A stretch of DNA of 51,853 nt from the NCBI GenBank assembly GCA_018261895.1, contig JAGTRT010000017.1:1-51853 (forward strand). The letters run 5' to 3'. The notes beneath the pieces were generated by a model. The model searched no databases and was not told the origin of the DNA. It worked only from the letters and a program-made list of their open reading frames with translations. Both the position numbers and the translations under genes were made by a program. Positions 37,322 through 45,888 of this stretch are shown here, piece by piece (within the stretch, counting starts at the first letter, position 1; each line of letters starts with the position of its first letter). Source of the stretch: Pseudomonadota bacterium (GTDB lineage: Bacteria > Pseudomonadota > Gammaproteobacteria > Burkholderiales > Rhodocyclaceae).

Positions 37322-38947
37322 ATGTCCGACCCGATGTACCTCGCCAAATCCGAAGACGGTTATCCGGCCCTGTTGCCGCAGATGGCCAATCGCCACGGCC
37401 TGATCACCGGCGCCACCGGCACGGGCAAGACCGTCACCCTGCAGTCCATGGCCGAACGCCTGTCGTTTGCCGGTGTGCCCGTCTTCATGGCCGACGTGAA
37501 GGGCGACCTCTCGGGCATGGGCGCTGCCGGCACCCCGTCGGAAAAGCTGCTCAAACGCGTGGCCGAACTGGGCCTTGAAGGCTTCACCCCCTACGCCAAC
37601 GCCGTCGCCTTCTGGGACGTTTTCGGTGCAAGCGGCATCCCCGTGCGCGCCACGATTTCCGACATGGGCCCGCTGCTACTCGCCCGTCTGCTCAACCTCA
37701 ATGACACCCAGGCCGGCGTCCTGCAGCTCGTCTTCAAGATCGCCGACGACCAGGGCCTGCTCCTGCTCGACCTCAAGGACCTGCGCGCCATGGTCCAGAA
37801 CGTCGGCGACAACGCCAAGAATTACACGACCGAGTACGGCAACATTGCCGCCGCCTCCATCGGCGCCATCCAGCGCGGCCTGCTGACGCTGGGCGAGCAG
37901 GGCGGCGACGCCTTCTTCGGCGAACCCATGCTCGACATCAACGACCTCATGAAAGTCGACGAAAACGGACGTGGCGTCATCAACATCTTCGCTGCCGAGA
38001 AACTCATCCTCTCGCCGGCGCTCTATTCCACCTTCCTGCTCTGGATGCTCTCCGAGCTCTTCGAACAGCTGCCGGAAGCCGGCGATCTCGACAAACCGAA
38101 ACTCGTATTCTTCTTCGACGAAGCCCACCTGCTCTTCAACGACGCCCCGGCGGCGCTGACCGACAAGGTCGAGCAGGTCGTCCGCCTCATCCGCTCGAAG
38201 GGCGTCGGCGTCTATTTCGTCACGCAGAACCCGCTCGACGTGCCGGAAAAGATCCTCGGCCAGCTCGGCAACCGCGTCCAGCACGCCCTGCGCGCCTTCA
38301 CCCCGCGCGACCAGAAGGCAGTGCAGGCTGCCGCCGAAACCATGCGCGCCAATCCGAAATTTGACGCCGCCACGGCCATCACCGAGCTCGGCGTCGGCGA
38401 AGCCCTTGTCTCCTTCCTCGACGAAAAGGGTCGCCCCACCATCGTCGAACGCGGCTTCATCTTCCCGCCCGCCTCGCGCCTCGGCCCGCTAACCGCCGAC
38501 GAGCGCAAGGCCATGATCGCCGCGTCGCCGCTACTCGCCACCTATGGCCAGACCGTCGACCGCGAATCCGCCTACGAAATCCTCAAGGGCAAGCCCGCCA
38601 CCAAACCCGCCGCCCCCGGCGCCATCCCCGCGCCGCCGGCCGGCAAGGGCAACCTCAACGACAGCGACTGGGGCAACAGCGCCAATCAGGAACAACCGCG
38701 CTACGAACAAGCCCCGCAACCCCGCCAAAGCGCCCCGGCGCCGCAGCAGGAATCCGGTGGCGGCCTCTTCGGCGGCCTCGGCGAAATCCTCACCGGCAGC
38801 ACCGGCCCGCGCGGCGGCCGTCGCGAAGGCGTGCTCGAAAGCGCCGCCAAGAGCGCGGCGCGCGGCGTCGCGGGGACGGTCGGACGGGAAATCGGGAAAC
38901 AGATTTTGCGGGGGGTTTTGGGGTCGATTTTGGGGGGACGGCGGTAA
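37322..38947 (+). CDS. HerA-like ATPase (DUF853/YjgR family)
   Basis: A 541-residue P-loop ATPase. Walker A is [12 protein letters not shown] (about residues 30–41), Walker B is [12 protein letters not shown] (about 260–271), and [33 protein letters not shown] spans sensor and arginine-finger regions near 300–335. The C-terminal 110 residues are Pro/Ala/Gly-rich and then end in a basic glycine-rich helix. A role in DNA handling is inferred from HerA/FtsK similarity. The last bases (38905–38940) are unusually G-rich. Confidence 0.87.
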   Translation: MSDPMYLAKSEDGYPALLPQMANRHGLITGATGTGKTVTLQSMAERLSFAGVPVFMADVKGDLSGMGAAGTPSEKLLKRVAELGLEGFTPYANAVAFWDVFGASGIPVRATISDMGPLLLARLLNLNDTQAGVLQLVFKIADDQGLLLLDLKDLRAMVQNVGDNAKNYTTEYGNIAAASIGAIQRGLLTLGEQGGDAFFGEPMLDINDLMKVDENGRGVINIFAAEKLILSPALYSTFLLWMLSELFEQLPEAGDLDKPKLVFFFDEAHLLFNDAPAALTDKVEQVVRLIRSKGVGVYFVTQNPLDVPEKILGQLGNRVQHALRAFTPRDQKAVQAAAETMRANPKFDAATAITELGVGEALVSFLDEKGRPTIVERGFIFPPASRLGPLTADERKAMIAASPLLATYGQTVDRESAYEILKGKPATKPAAPGAIPAPPAGKGNLNDSDWGNSANQEQPRYEQAPQPRQSAPAPQQESGGGLFGGLGEILTGSTGPRGGRREGVLESAAKSAARGVAGTVGREIGKQILRGVLGSILGGRR

Positions 38948-39035
38948 CTCAACAAAAGTGGCTCGGCTTCCAGAACATACGAAATAAATTTCTGCTGTCT
39001 TTAAATTTTTCCGAACTCAATCTATCGGGGGGCAT

Positions 39036-39326
39036 ATGGATTTCGTATCAAAAATTCGCCAATTATTCGATGAAATTTCTAATGTGGTATATGCCTTTGT
39101 TAAGGAATCTCAGTCAAATTTTGTAGGCGGATGGGTTCCTGCCGCATACATTAAAGATCAACTTGATCTAAAGAAATACTCGTACCCGCAAGGCAACAAA
39201 ATTGACAATAAGACTGGATGGCTATTTGCCACTATTGCACGCCACCTTCAAGATCAAAATAGGATCGAGTTCAAAAAAATTGGCAGTCGCTCATTTTATA
39301 GGTGCCACAACTACAGCAATCAATAA
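39036..39326 (+). CDS. Small hypothetical protein, AT-rich island
   Basis: A 96-residue protein with an N-terminal amphipathic helix (FVSKIRQLFDEISNVVYAFVKE) and a basic C-terminus (NRIEFKKIGSRSFYRCHNY) that could be a winged-helix-like fold. I do not recognise it. CGGGGGG lies 5 bases before the ATG. The gene is strikingly AT-rich against its GC-rich surroundings, which suggests recent transfer together with the next gene. Confidence 0.6.
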   Translation: MDFVSKIRQLFDEISNVVYAFVKESQSNFVGGWVPAAYIKDQLDLKKYSYPQGNKIDNKTGWLFATIARHLQDQNRIEFKKIGSRSFYRCHNYSNQ

Positions 39327-39390
39327 TAATTTGATTTATAAATTTCAAAAAATATTGTGCAACCAGTGAATCAAATTATTTAAGAAATTT

Positions 39391-40080
39391 ATGTCAACCA
39401 TCCAGAACCCAAAGAATATTGCACTTGCTGTTGTAATAGCATCGTTTTCCCTACAGGGTTGCTACACAAAATACTCATACAAAAATAATGAATTAATGCC
39501 GGCTAGTGAGTACAGTAGAGATGCGCTCTATTGTCTAAAGCAGGGCACCGAATATTTCCCTAGCGCCCCCCAACAAATAACTATTGAAAATTCAAAAATC
39601 ACCGGCGGCACTACTAGTTGCGTTACCCATAGCAAGCATTACACAACCTGTGCTCAAAGTGATTTGGAAATCGTACCAGCTAAGACAAAAATAGTTGATG
39701 CCAATGCCAATTCAAGAGGGTCAATGACGTTATTGTGCATGGATTCATTAGGTTGGCGAGACATATGGATTAGAAAAGGTTTGCCGATTCCACCAAACCT
39801 TATCGGAGTAACAATAGATGGCAATCACATAAGGAATCTCGAGGATTTAGGCCCCCACAAACCCATTCGAAAGATTGCCGAAAGCGAAGCTCGGGAAAAC
39901 AATCCCTACCTCGGAATTGGGACACGCTGTAACACTGGAGTTGACTGCACTGGAGATTTAATATGCCTCCAAGGACAGTGCAAAAATGTTCTCCTGCCAA
40001 TAGGATCAAGCTGCAAAACGACCTTTGAATGTGCGGGAGAAAATACAAGCTGTATAAATTCAGTCTGCCGTGTTCGATAG
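39391..40080 (+). CDS. Cysteine-rich lipoprotein, AT-rich island
   Basis: A 229-residue protein with a signal sequence and lipobox SLQGC (lipid-bearing Cys near residue 24). The middle is unassigned. The C-terminal 55 residues hold two Dickkopf-like cysteine modules (GTRCNTGVDCTGDLICLQGQC and GSSCKTTFECAGENTSC, each shortened here) common in myxobacterial and other exported proteins. It is strongly AT-rich. It is probably displayed on a membrane surface; function unknown. A 34-bp repeat follows 43 bp after the stop. Confidence 0.7.
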   Translation: MSTIQNPKNIALAVVIASFSLQGCYTKYSYKNNELMPASEYSRDALYCLKQGTEYFPSAPQQITIENSKITGGTTSCVTHSKHYTTCAQSDLEIVPAKTKIVDANANSRGSMTLLCMDSLGWRDIWIRKGLPIPPNLIGVTIDGNHIRNLEDLGPHKPIRKIAESEARENNPYLGIGTRCNTGVDCTGDLICLQGQCKNVLLPIGSSCKTTFECAGENTSCINSVCRVR

Positions 40081-40123
40081 TATTTGAAATTCTTATACCT
40101 AAGGGCTCATACCCCTTTCCGCC

Positions 40124-40157
40124 ATTTCATTTTTGAGCATTTTTTCCGGTTGACCGT
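40124..40157 (+). repeat. 34-bp interspersed repeat, copy 10
   Basis: Plus-strand T-rich copy 43 bp after the lipoprotein gene, preceded by a small AAGGG/CCCTT hairpin. It marks the junction where GC-rich sequence resumes. Confidence 0.88.
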
Positions 40158-40225
40158 CAAATCGCCCCCCGGCACAAGCCTTGCAATAGAACCCCCGTTC
40201 CCATTCCTTTTCCGGGGGTTGCGTC

Positions 40226-40939
40226 ATGCAAATCGGCGGTTTGGCCGCGTCGGCGGTGATTTCGGTGTTGGGGTCGGTGGTTCGCGGGGTGACGTCGGGG
40301 AGTTCGCCGGCGGCAAGTTCGACCGCCGGGCTGGAAAATTCTGCCGTGACGACGATTTCGTCGGCTGGGCGGGCGCGTCTGGCAGCGGAAGCGGCGCAGT
40401 CCAAGGCCGGGACAAAGGCGGCTTACGATACGTCGCAGGGGCGCCAGGCACTCGACATCGACGCGTATTTCACGCCCGATCCTTCGCGCCCCTTGTTGTC
40501 GCTGCCGCTGCTGGCGCCAACGCGGCATAACATCGATGCGCTGAGCGAGCATGTGTCGGCGGCGATGCGCGACATGCTGGCCGAACGGGGCATTCCGCAG
40601 GCGCCGACGAGCATTACCTACGACGCGTATGGCCAGATGCAGTTGCCGGCCGAATATGCCTATGCCGAACAGTTTCGCGCCGCGCTGGCCGAGCACCCGG
40701 TGCTGGCGCGCGAGTTGAGCACGGTGAACGCCCTGTCGTCGCAGATGACGGAGATGGCGAAGGCGCTGCCCTTCGACGCGGCATACCGTGCAGCGAAGTC
40801 GCCGGCCGAAGTCGCCGCGGTGGTGGCGAAGTACCGCGCCTTGCTGGACGGCCAGACGACGCCATCCTTGATCGCCCTGCATTTCGACGCGCAGGGCCGC
40901 CTGTCGGTGTCGGCCGATGGGCAGGCGCTGGCGGCATAG
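40226..40939 (+). CDS. Hypothetical protein, Ala-rich
   Basis: A 237-residue protein without recognised family. The N-terminus (MQIGGLAASAVISVLGSVVRG) could be a weak hydrophobic segment but lacks a clear cleavage site, and the rest is Ala-rich and mostly helical, with a GRARLAAEAAQSKAGTKAAYDTSQGRQALD stretch near 48–77. The ATG has GGGGGTTGCGTC upstream. It is bracketed by two direct 34-bp repeat copies of the same subtype. Confidence 0.65.
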   Translation: MQIGGLAASAVISVLGSVVRGVTSGSSPAASSTAGLENSAVTTISSAGRARLAAEAAQSKAGTKAAYDTSQGRQALDIDAYFTPDPSRPLLSLPLLAPTRHNIDALSEHVSAAMRDMLAERGIPQAPTSITYDAYGQMQLPAEYAYAEQFRAALAEHPVLARELSTVNALSSQMTEMAKALPFDAAYRAAKSPAEVAAVVAKYRALLDGQTTPSLIALHFDAQGRLSVSADGQALAA

Positions 40940-41007
40940 GGTAAACCGAGGGCGGTTGTTTCGCCTTCCTGATCGGCTTTCTAGCCTGGCGCAGGCCCCC
41001 CTGCGCC

Positions 41008-41041
41008 ATTTCATTTTTGGGCATTTTTTCCGGTTGACCGT
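41008..41041 (+). repeat. 34-bp interspersed repeat, copy 11
   Basis: Plus-strand T-rich copy 68 bp after the orphan gene, directly after a GGCGCAGG/CCTGCGCC hairpin. The pair hairpin plus T-rich repeat resembles a terminator. The rest of the 40940–41311 gap holds short ATTGT/ACAAT inverted repeats (41117–41178) and no gene I can support. Confidence 0.88.
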
Positions 41042-41311
41042 GGGATCGACCGGACAATCCTGCAAAAAACCTGTCGCCACCACCCGACAAGCCCGGTTGG
41101 TGACATAGCCTAAGCCATTGTAATAAAACGACAATCCAGCCCGACTCTGCCGATCGGTCTATGACAATCGCGTTATTGTGCATGCATTTGGAATTCTTTA
41201 GTCTTCATTTCGGCCGTTGTGCCGCCGCCGCTTCTGCCCCCGCAAAGGCTGTTCGCATGGCGCGCCGCACGGGCTTCATTGTCAACCTGTTTTACAGAAG
41301 GAAAGAAAACC

Positions 41312-41710
41312 ATGTCTTTGATCAAATGGACCCCAGAGGAATTCGGCACCAGCGTTTCGCAGCATGACGAGGAACACAAGCACCTGTTCGGGCTGCTCAA
41401 CGGGCTGCATGCCTCCGTGGGCGCCGGTGAGCGGGGCTCCATCGGCCGCGCACTGGATGGCTTGATTGCCTACGTTGCCGAGCATTTCGCGGCCGAGGAA
41501 GCGAATATGCGCAAGGTCAATTACCCGGCCCTGGAGCAGCATCTTTTCGAGCATGAAAAGCTGGTGAAGACCTGTGTCAACCTGCAGCAACAGTTCCATG
41601 CCGGCGCGACGGAAATCACGGAGGAGACAACCGCCTTCCTGCGCGACTGGCTCAAGCAGCACATCCCGAACGTGGATCGCAAATACGGCCCGGCACTCTC
41701 GGCCATCTAG
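41312..41710 (+). CDS. Bacteriohemerythrin
   Basis: A 132-residue protein starting MSLIKWTPEEFGTSVSQHDEEHKHLF, with an AGAAGGAAAG ribosome site. The diiron ligands are in order: HDEEH, HFAAEEANM (HxxxE), HLFEHEKL (HxxxH) and HIPNVD. The hemerythrin fold binds O2 reversibly, serving storage, delivery or sensing in microaerobic life. It stands alone between the orphan gene and a terminator. An upstream in-frame extension to 41219 lacks support. Confidence 0.94.
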   Translation: MSLIKWTPEEFGTSVSQHDEEHKHLFGLLNGLHASVGAGERGSIGRALDGLIAYVAEHFAAEEANMRKVNYPALEQHLFEHEKLVKTCVNLQQQFHAGATEITEETTAFLRDWLKQHIPNVDRKYGPALSAI

Positions 41711-41749
41711 AACCCTGAAGCAAGGGAGATTCGTCTCCCCCTCCTTTTG

Positions 41750-41783
41750 CCGGACGGCTCTCACGAGTCGCCCGGTTTTTTTT
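41750..41783 (+). terminator. Terminator after bacteriohemerythrin
   Basis: CCGGACGGCTC and GAGTCGCCCGG pair with one mismatch and one wobble around a TCAC loop, followed by eight T. It lies 39 bp past the stop codon. The rest of 41784–42008 shows no further gene. Confidence 0.8.
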
Positions 41784-42008
41784 GTCCCCGACACCTCACG
41801 CAAGCTGTCGCCCAAAACCGCCGGGCATCGCCTATCCGCCGCGATCTACAAATAATTACGACTGCCCCGGGCTGGAAAGCAATAAAATCGCATGGCATTT
41901 CCATTTGGCATATTTCGGAACAACAAACCGATTGCCCATGGCGGTGTGACGGGTCCTGACACTGAATGGACCGCTTCTCACAAAACTCAAGAAAGCAATC
42001 TGAAAGTC

Positions 42009-42809
42009 ATGCGAACTTTGAATCGAATCAAGCTCGGCCTGAGTCTCCTGGCCATCGCATTTTCCACCCCGTCAGCCCTGGCTGCCAGCGATTGGCGGAT
42101 CAATCCACAGGGCAATGGGGTCACTGACGCCAGCACCGTTTCCACCCTTGGCGTCGGAGGCGTCGGTTACATCCAGATCCAGCCGGATGCCCTCACGCCC
42201 GGACAGTACAGCTTCATCGAGCACGGCGCCTATCAGGCTTACGCCCCGAACAGCACTGCCCCCTTCCCCGGCCACGAAATCACCATCACCTATTCGGTTC
42301 TGGGCACCTCGAACTTGGGCGATCCTGCAGCCTTGCGCATGACGGGGGGTAGGATCGACCTCTATTCGGACGCCGGCGGCGACTTCGGCACCTACGCGCC
42401 GAACTACGGGGCCGACAACGGCACTCACTTTGGCAGTTTCAACATTGTCAGCGGTTACGTCGCCAACAGGCAGGGCCAGGTTATCGTCAATGCACAGGGT
42501 ATATCGGGAAGTTTTGCCCCGGGTTTCCTGTTCAATAGCGACGGCGTCGATCTGGCCAACCTGCCCAATATCCAGCTTCAACTCGCCTTGTACAACCAAC
42601 AGATCCAACCGGATGGCCCGATCATCGCCGGCGTCATCTGCGGCATTGCCAACGCCTGTGCGGCAAACCGTTTGGCCCAATCGCAAACGTCCCTGACCGT
42701 GCAGGACACCGGTTCGGTCAGCATTTCGGCGGTGCCGGAACCGCTAGCGCCCGCCATGTGGCTGCTCGGCCTCGGCCTGATTGGCGGCATCGCCCGTCGC
42801 CGGCGCTGA
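42009..42809 (+). CDS. PEP-CTERM sorted exported protein
   Basis: A 266-residue protein starting MRTLNRIKLGLSLLAIAFSTPSALAA (signal peptide cleaved after SALA, residues 1–25 or so). The C-terminus is a PEP-CTERM sorting tail: VPEPLAPAMWLLGLG, then a hydrophobic stretch and ARRRR. Exosortase should process it for export to the surface or matrix. The mature body is Gly/Asn/Thr-rich and unassigned. No exosortase gene is in the window. A 34-bp repeat follows. Confidence 0.87.
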   Translation: MRTLNRIKLGLSLLAIAFSTPSALAASDWRINPQGNGVTDASTVSTLGVGGVGYIQIQPDALTPGQYSFIEHGAYQAYAPNSTAPFPGHEITITYSVLGTSNLGDPAALRMTGGRIDLYSDAGGDFGTYAPNYGADNGTHFGSFNIVSGYVANRQGQVIVNAQGISGSFAPGFLFNSDGVDLANLPNIQLQLALYNQQIQPDGPIIAGVICGIANACAANRLAQSQTSLTVQDTGSVSISAVPEPLAPAMWLLGLGLIGGIARRRR

Positions 42810-42875
42810 GCGCTGGCTGAGCGGGCTTTCCGCTTGCGACTCACGTAGACAAATGGCGCAGGACATCCCTGCGCC

Positions 42876-42909
42876 ATTTCTATTTTGGGCAAAATTTCCG
42901 GTTGACCGT
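42876..42909 (+). repeat. 34-bp interspersed repeat, copy 12
   Basis: Plus-strand copy 66 bp after the PEP-CTERM gene, directly after a GCGCAGG/CCTGCGC hairpin as in copy 11. Palindromic subtype (ATTTTG-GG-CAAAAT). Confidence 0.88.
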
Positions 42910-42930
42910 CAAAGCCCCCCGGGAAGGCCT

Positions 42931-43830
42931 TCAGCCAACCCGACGCCCGCCCGGGCGCAGCAGACCGGCCAGCATCTCCCACTCATGGACAGCCAGGCCG
43001 AGGAGGATCGTCGCCGTGCCGAACCACAGGCGCAAGCCGATGCTTTCGCCGTTGAACCAGTGGCCGAGCAGCAGCGCGATGACCGGGGTGATCAGCGTGA
43101 TGAGCGCCACCTTCGATGTCTCGAGGTGCTTGATCACGTAGTAGTACATCGCGAAGCCGATGACCGAGCCGAAGACGCCCAGGTAGGCAATGGCCGCCCC
43201 GGCGCGCGGTGGGATCATGGCCGGCAGGTGGCCGTCGGTGAACCACCAGACGAGCCCGAAGAAGGGCAGCGAGACGGCCAGCGTGCCGACCGTGGTAGCC
43301 AGTGGCGGGCTGTCGTCGCCGATGCGCTTGAGCCAGACCAGACAGCCGGAATAGATGAAGACGGCGCCGATGAGCGCGCACAGGCCGGCCACGGCGTGCT
43401 CATGGCCCAGCGCGTCGCCATGCAGGAAAATGGTCGCCAGCCCGGCCGCGCCGAGCGCAATGCCCAGAAGCTTCAAAAGTGTCAGTGAGCGCTCACCCAG
43501 AAAGAGTGCGGCGAGGATGCCGGCGGCCAGCGGCGACAGGCCGAACAGCACAGAAATCAGGCCGGAATGAACATAGCGCGCCGCCCAGTAGGTGAGCGCC
43601 ATGGCGATAAACAGGCCGAGACCGCCGACCAGATAGGCGCGACGCGCCCGGTCATGCAGCGGAAAACGGATGCGCCAGGCCAGGATGACCAGCGCGGCGA
43701 CGGTGACGCCGATCAACATGCGGGCGAAGACGGCCAGGGCAAAGCCGGTGCCCTCGGTGCTCCACTGGATGGCCAGTGGCGTGGTGGACCAGATCAGGAT
43801 GATGCCAAGGTAAGCGATGGGGACGGACAC
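42931..43830 (-). CDS. EamA/DMT-family transporter
   Basis: A 299-residue protein starting at a GTG at 43830 with GGAGGAAACC just upstream. Ten membrane helices in two EamA repeats: LIWSTTPLAIQW, LSPLAAGILAALFLGERSLTLLKLLG and the C-terminal LITPVIALLLGHWFNGESIG. Members export amino acids or other metabolites; the substrate is unknown. A short ORF with its own ribosome site and a strong hairpin precede it on the same strand and could regulate it. Confidence 0.87.
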   Translation of the reverse strand: MSVPIAYLGIILIWSTTPLAIQWSTEGTGFALAVFARMLIGVTVAALVILAWRIRFPLHDRARRAYLVGGLGLFIAMALTYWAARYVHSGLISVLFGLSPLAAGILAALFLGERSLTLLKLLGIALGAAGLATIFLHGDALGHEHAVAGLCALIGAVFIYSGCLVWLKRIGDDSPPLATTVGTLAVSLPFFGLVWWFTDGHLPAMIPPRAGAAIAYLGVFGSVIGFAMYYYVIKHLETSKVALITLITPVIALLLGHWFNGESIGLRLWFGTATILLGLAVHEWEMLAGLLRPGGRRVG

Positions 43831-43843
43831 GGTTTCCTCCGGT

Positions 43844-43945
43844 TCAATTCGGTTGTGGCGAGGGCGGATGCAAGGCGGCCAGCGCGCGACGATCCGAGGC
43901 AGGGCGAATTTCGACCAGCAGGGTCCAGTGGGCAATACGGGTCAT
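43844..43945 (-). CDS. Possible 33-residue leader peptide
   Basis: A short frame (MTRIAHWTLLVEIRPASDRR and 13 further residues) starts at an ATG preceded by AAGGAAATGTC, a good ribosome site, and stops 13 bp before the GTG of the EamA transporter gene. It may be a leader peptide or coupling ORF. It has no obvious run of one amino acid for attenuation. Confidence 0.4.
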   Translation of the reverse strand: MTRIAHWTLLVEIRPASDRRALAALHPPSPQPN

Positions 43946-43984
43946 GACATTTCCTTTCGACGAGAAAAAACAGGCTGAAAACAA

Positions 43985-44015
43985 AAAGGCCGCGGGTTTC
44001 GAATCCGCGGCCTTT
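43985..44015 (-). terminator. Strong hairpin with T run between the TIR and EamA genes
   Basis: AAAGGCCGCGG pairs perfectly with CCGCGGCCTTT around a 9-base loop; on the minus strand a TTTTTG run follows. It could end the TIR-gene transcript or attenuate the EamA transcript. The loop side reads GGGTTTCGAATCC, like a tRNA T arm, but no tRNA is present. The remaining sequence from 44016 to 44229 shows no supported gene. Confidence 0.65.
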
Positions 44016-44229
44016 GCTGAAATCTGGGAAGAAATCGACTACTTCACCCCGGCCCCGGACGAACGCCAACGCGCCACGCACGCAGGACGCGGCGCGACTC
44101 GATGCACAGGGATGACATGGAAGAGGCGAAATTCATGGAATCATTTTGACGGCATATTGTGCAGCGCGTCAACCGGCGAATTCGGCCCATTCGCCGGAAG
44201 CCCGCAAGTGTCGCCCATGGCCGGCACCA

Positions 44230-45150
44230 CTACTGGATGCGTTGCAAGGCGACCGGGCCGCTTTCGGCGCCATTCGGGCTGCGATACTGCCCACGCAGGT
44301 AGAGGCCGTCGGGACTGAGCAGGAGGACGGCCTGATAGGGCGCGCCATTGACGGTGTAGGAAAAGCTGTACTGGTTGCCCTGCACCATGCCGGCGCCGCT
44401 CACCGCGCCGTAAATGCTCGTTCCCTGGAAGGCCACCTGCCCGCCTTGCTGGAGGATCTGGTACTTGCCGCCCTGGGCATCCTGCCAGACACCGATGACC
44501 GTCGGCGGGTCGGGTGGCGGCACAGTGCCGCCGCCTTCGTTTTCCGCGTTGATGATCGCCCCCACGACAACGAAAGCCCCGATCCCCCAGGCCCATTTCT
44601 TCCAGTTGCCGCTCGCCGGTGCCGGCGGCGAGGGCGGTGTTGGCGCTGGCGTCGGGTTGGGCGGATTCGGCTTGGGCGCCGGTTCGACGCCGAGCGCCTT
44701 GCGCAGCGTTTCGCTGAGCATCGACACATCGAATTCCCAGCGCTTGTCGGTCAGTTCAACCGCATTGCGCCGGGCCAGCGGCTTGAGCTCCTCGGGCAGG
44801 GCATCGCTACCGGGCATTTCCGCCCCTTCGACCAGCACCGGGATGACGCGAACGTCGCTGCGCTTGAGTGCCGTGGCAATTTCCAGCCGGGCATAATCGC
44901 CGGGGTCGTCGAGGCGGCGCCTGCCTGTGGCATCGGTCATGGTCGACCAGCGCGGACCGATGATGGCAAGCAGGATGCCGCAGGACTCCAGCGCCCGTCC
45001 GATGGCTTCGACAAAATCGACGCCGGGCTCGATGGTTTCGACATCGCGGAAGATCGGCACGCCGGCCATGTTGTCGCGCAGATGGTCGGCCAGCCGCCCC
45101 GCAGCGCTCTGGCTGTCCTGACGGCGATAGCTGATGAAGATACCTTTCAT
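44230..45150 (-). CDS. Membrane-anchored TIR-domain protein
   Basis: A 306-residue protein. An N-terminal TIR domain (about 1–150) begins MKGIFISYRRQDSQSAAGRL, with IIGPRWS and Glu90 in DYARLEIATAL as the likely catalytic glutamate. A Pro-rich linker (about 156–180), one membrane helix (about 184–200) and a C-terminal beta-rich domain (about 215–306; VIGVWQDAQGGKYQILQQGG) follow. TIR domains often cleave NAD+. Topology would place TIR in the cytoplasm and the beta domain outside. It is divergent from the DUF3365 gene. Confidence 0.83.
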   Translation of the reverse strand: MKGIFISYRRQDSQSAAGRLADHLRDNMAGVPIFRDVETIEPGVDFVEAIGRALESCGILLAIIGPRWSTMTDATGRRRLDDPGDYARLEIATALKRSDVRVIPVLVEGAEMPGSDALPEELKPLARRNAVELTDKRWEFDVSMLSETLRKALGVEPAPKPNPPNPTPAPTPPSPPAPASGNWKKWAWGIGAFVVVGAIINAENEGGGTVPPPDPPTVIGVWQDAQGGKYQILQQGGQVAFQGTSIYGAVSGAGMVQGNQYSFSYTVNGAPYQAVLLLSPDGLYLRGQYRSPNGAESGPVALQRIQ

Positions 45151-45324
45151 GTCGCACCCCTCCTCGGTTTCAGAATAGCAAGCTTTGCCAGCCAGCGCGA
45201 TGCATGAATCATTTTCCGCCGAGCACGGCGAGGTGAAAACATGCGGCGCCTGCCGGGCAGCAAATGATGACGAATGCGTGCGACGGGATTAATATTAGCG
45301 CTTGCTTATTTTTGACTGACGACC

Positions 45325-45888
45325 ATGAAAATCCTGCTTGCCATTCCGCTGCTCCTCGCCCTGCCGGCACTCGCCCAGGACATCGGCACACTGACCGCCG
45401 AAACCAAGAAAGCCGTACTGCCCATCGTCCCCAAGGTCGTCAACGCCATGCAGGAAGCCGTGGCCGAGAAGGGCGTGGCGGGGGCGATTCCCGTGTGCAA
45501 GGAACAGGCGCCGGAACTGATCAAGGCCAAGCGCCAGGAAACCGGCTGGGACATCCGCCGCGTCAGCCTCAAGACCCGCAACGCCGAGCGCGGCACGCCG
45601 GATTTGTGGGAAGTGCGCCAGCTCGCCGACTTCAACATCCGCGCCGCCAACGGCGAGAAGATCGAGACGATGGAAAAGAGCGAAATCGTCAGCATCGACG
45701 GCAAGCCGGTCTTCCGCTACATGAAGGCGCTGCCGGTCGGCGACGTATGCCTCAAGTGCCACGGCGCGGTTGACGGCATGGACGCCGGCCTCAAGGCCAA
45801 GCTGGCCGAGAGCTACCCGCACGATCAGGCCACGGGCTACAGCAAGGGCCAGGTGCGCGGCGCCTTGACGGTCAAGCACCCGCTCTAA
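45325..45888 (+). CDS. DUF3365 (Tll0287-like) haem-binding protein
   Basis: A 187-residue exported protein with signal peptide (1–17, ending LPALAQ) and one c-type haem motif, CLKCHG (near residue 148), within a DUF3365/Tll0287-like domain (ETGWDIRRVSLKTRNAERGTPD, then RYMKALPVGDVCLKCHG near 135–151). Members are periplasmic haem sensors or redox proteins. It is divergent from the TIR gene and overlaps the convergent LysR gene by 4 bp. Confidence 0.85.
   Translation: MKILLAIPLLLALPALAQDIGTLTAETKKAVLPIVPKVVNAMQEAVAEKGVAGAIPVCKEQAPELIKAKRQETGWDIRRVSLKTRNAERGTPDLWEVRQLADFNIRAANGEKIETMEKSEIVSIDGKPVFRYMKALPVGDVCLKCHGAVDGMDAGLKAKLAESYPHDQATGYSKGQVRGALTVKHPL

Noticed and set aside
39036..40080. The AT-rich genes as a named toxin–antitoxin system
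   Set aside because: Neither protein shows toxin or antitoxin motifs, and the larger one is an exported lipoprotein.
40124..41041. A composite transposon formed by repeat copies 10 and 11
   Set aside because: The repeats lack inverted-repeat ends, no target duplication is visible and no transposase is present.
43985..44015. A tRNA gene suggested by GGGTTTCGAATCC
   Set aside because: No acceptor, D or anticodon arms surround it; it is the loop of a perfect hairpin with a T run.
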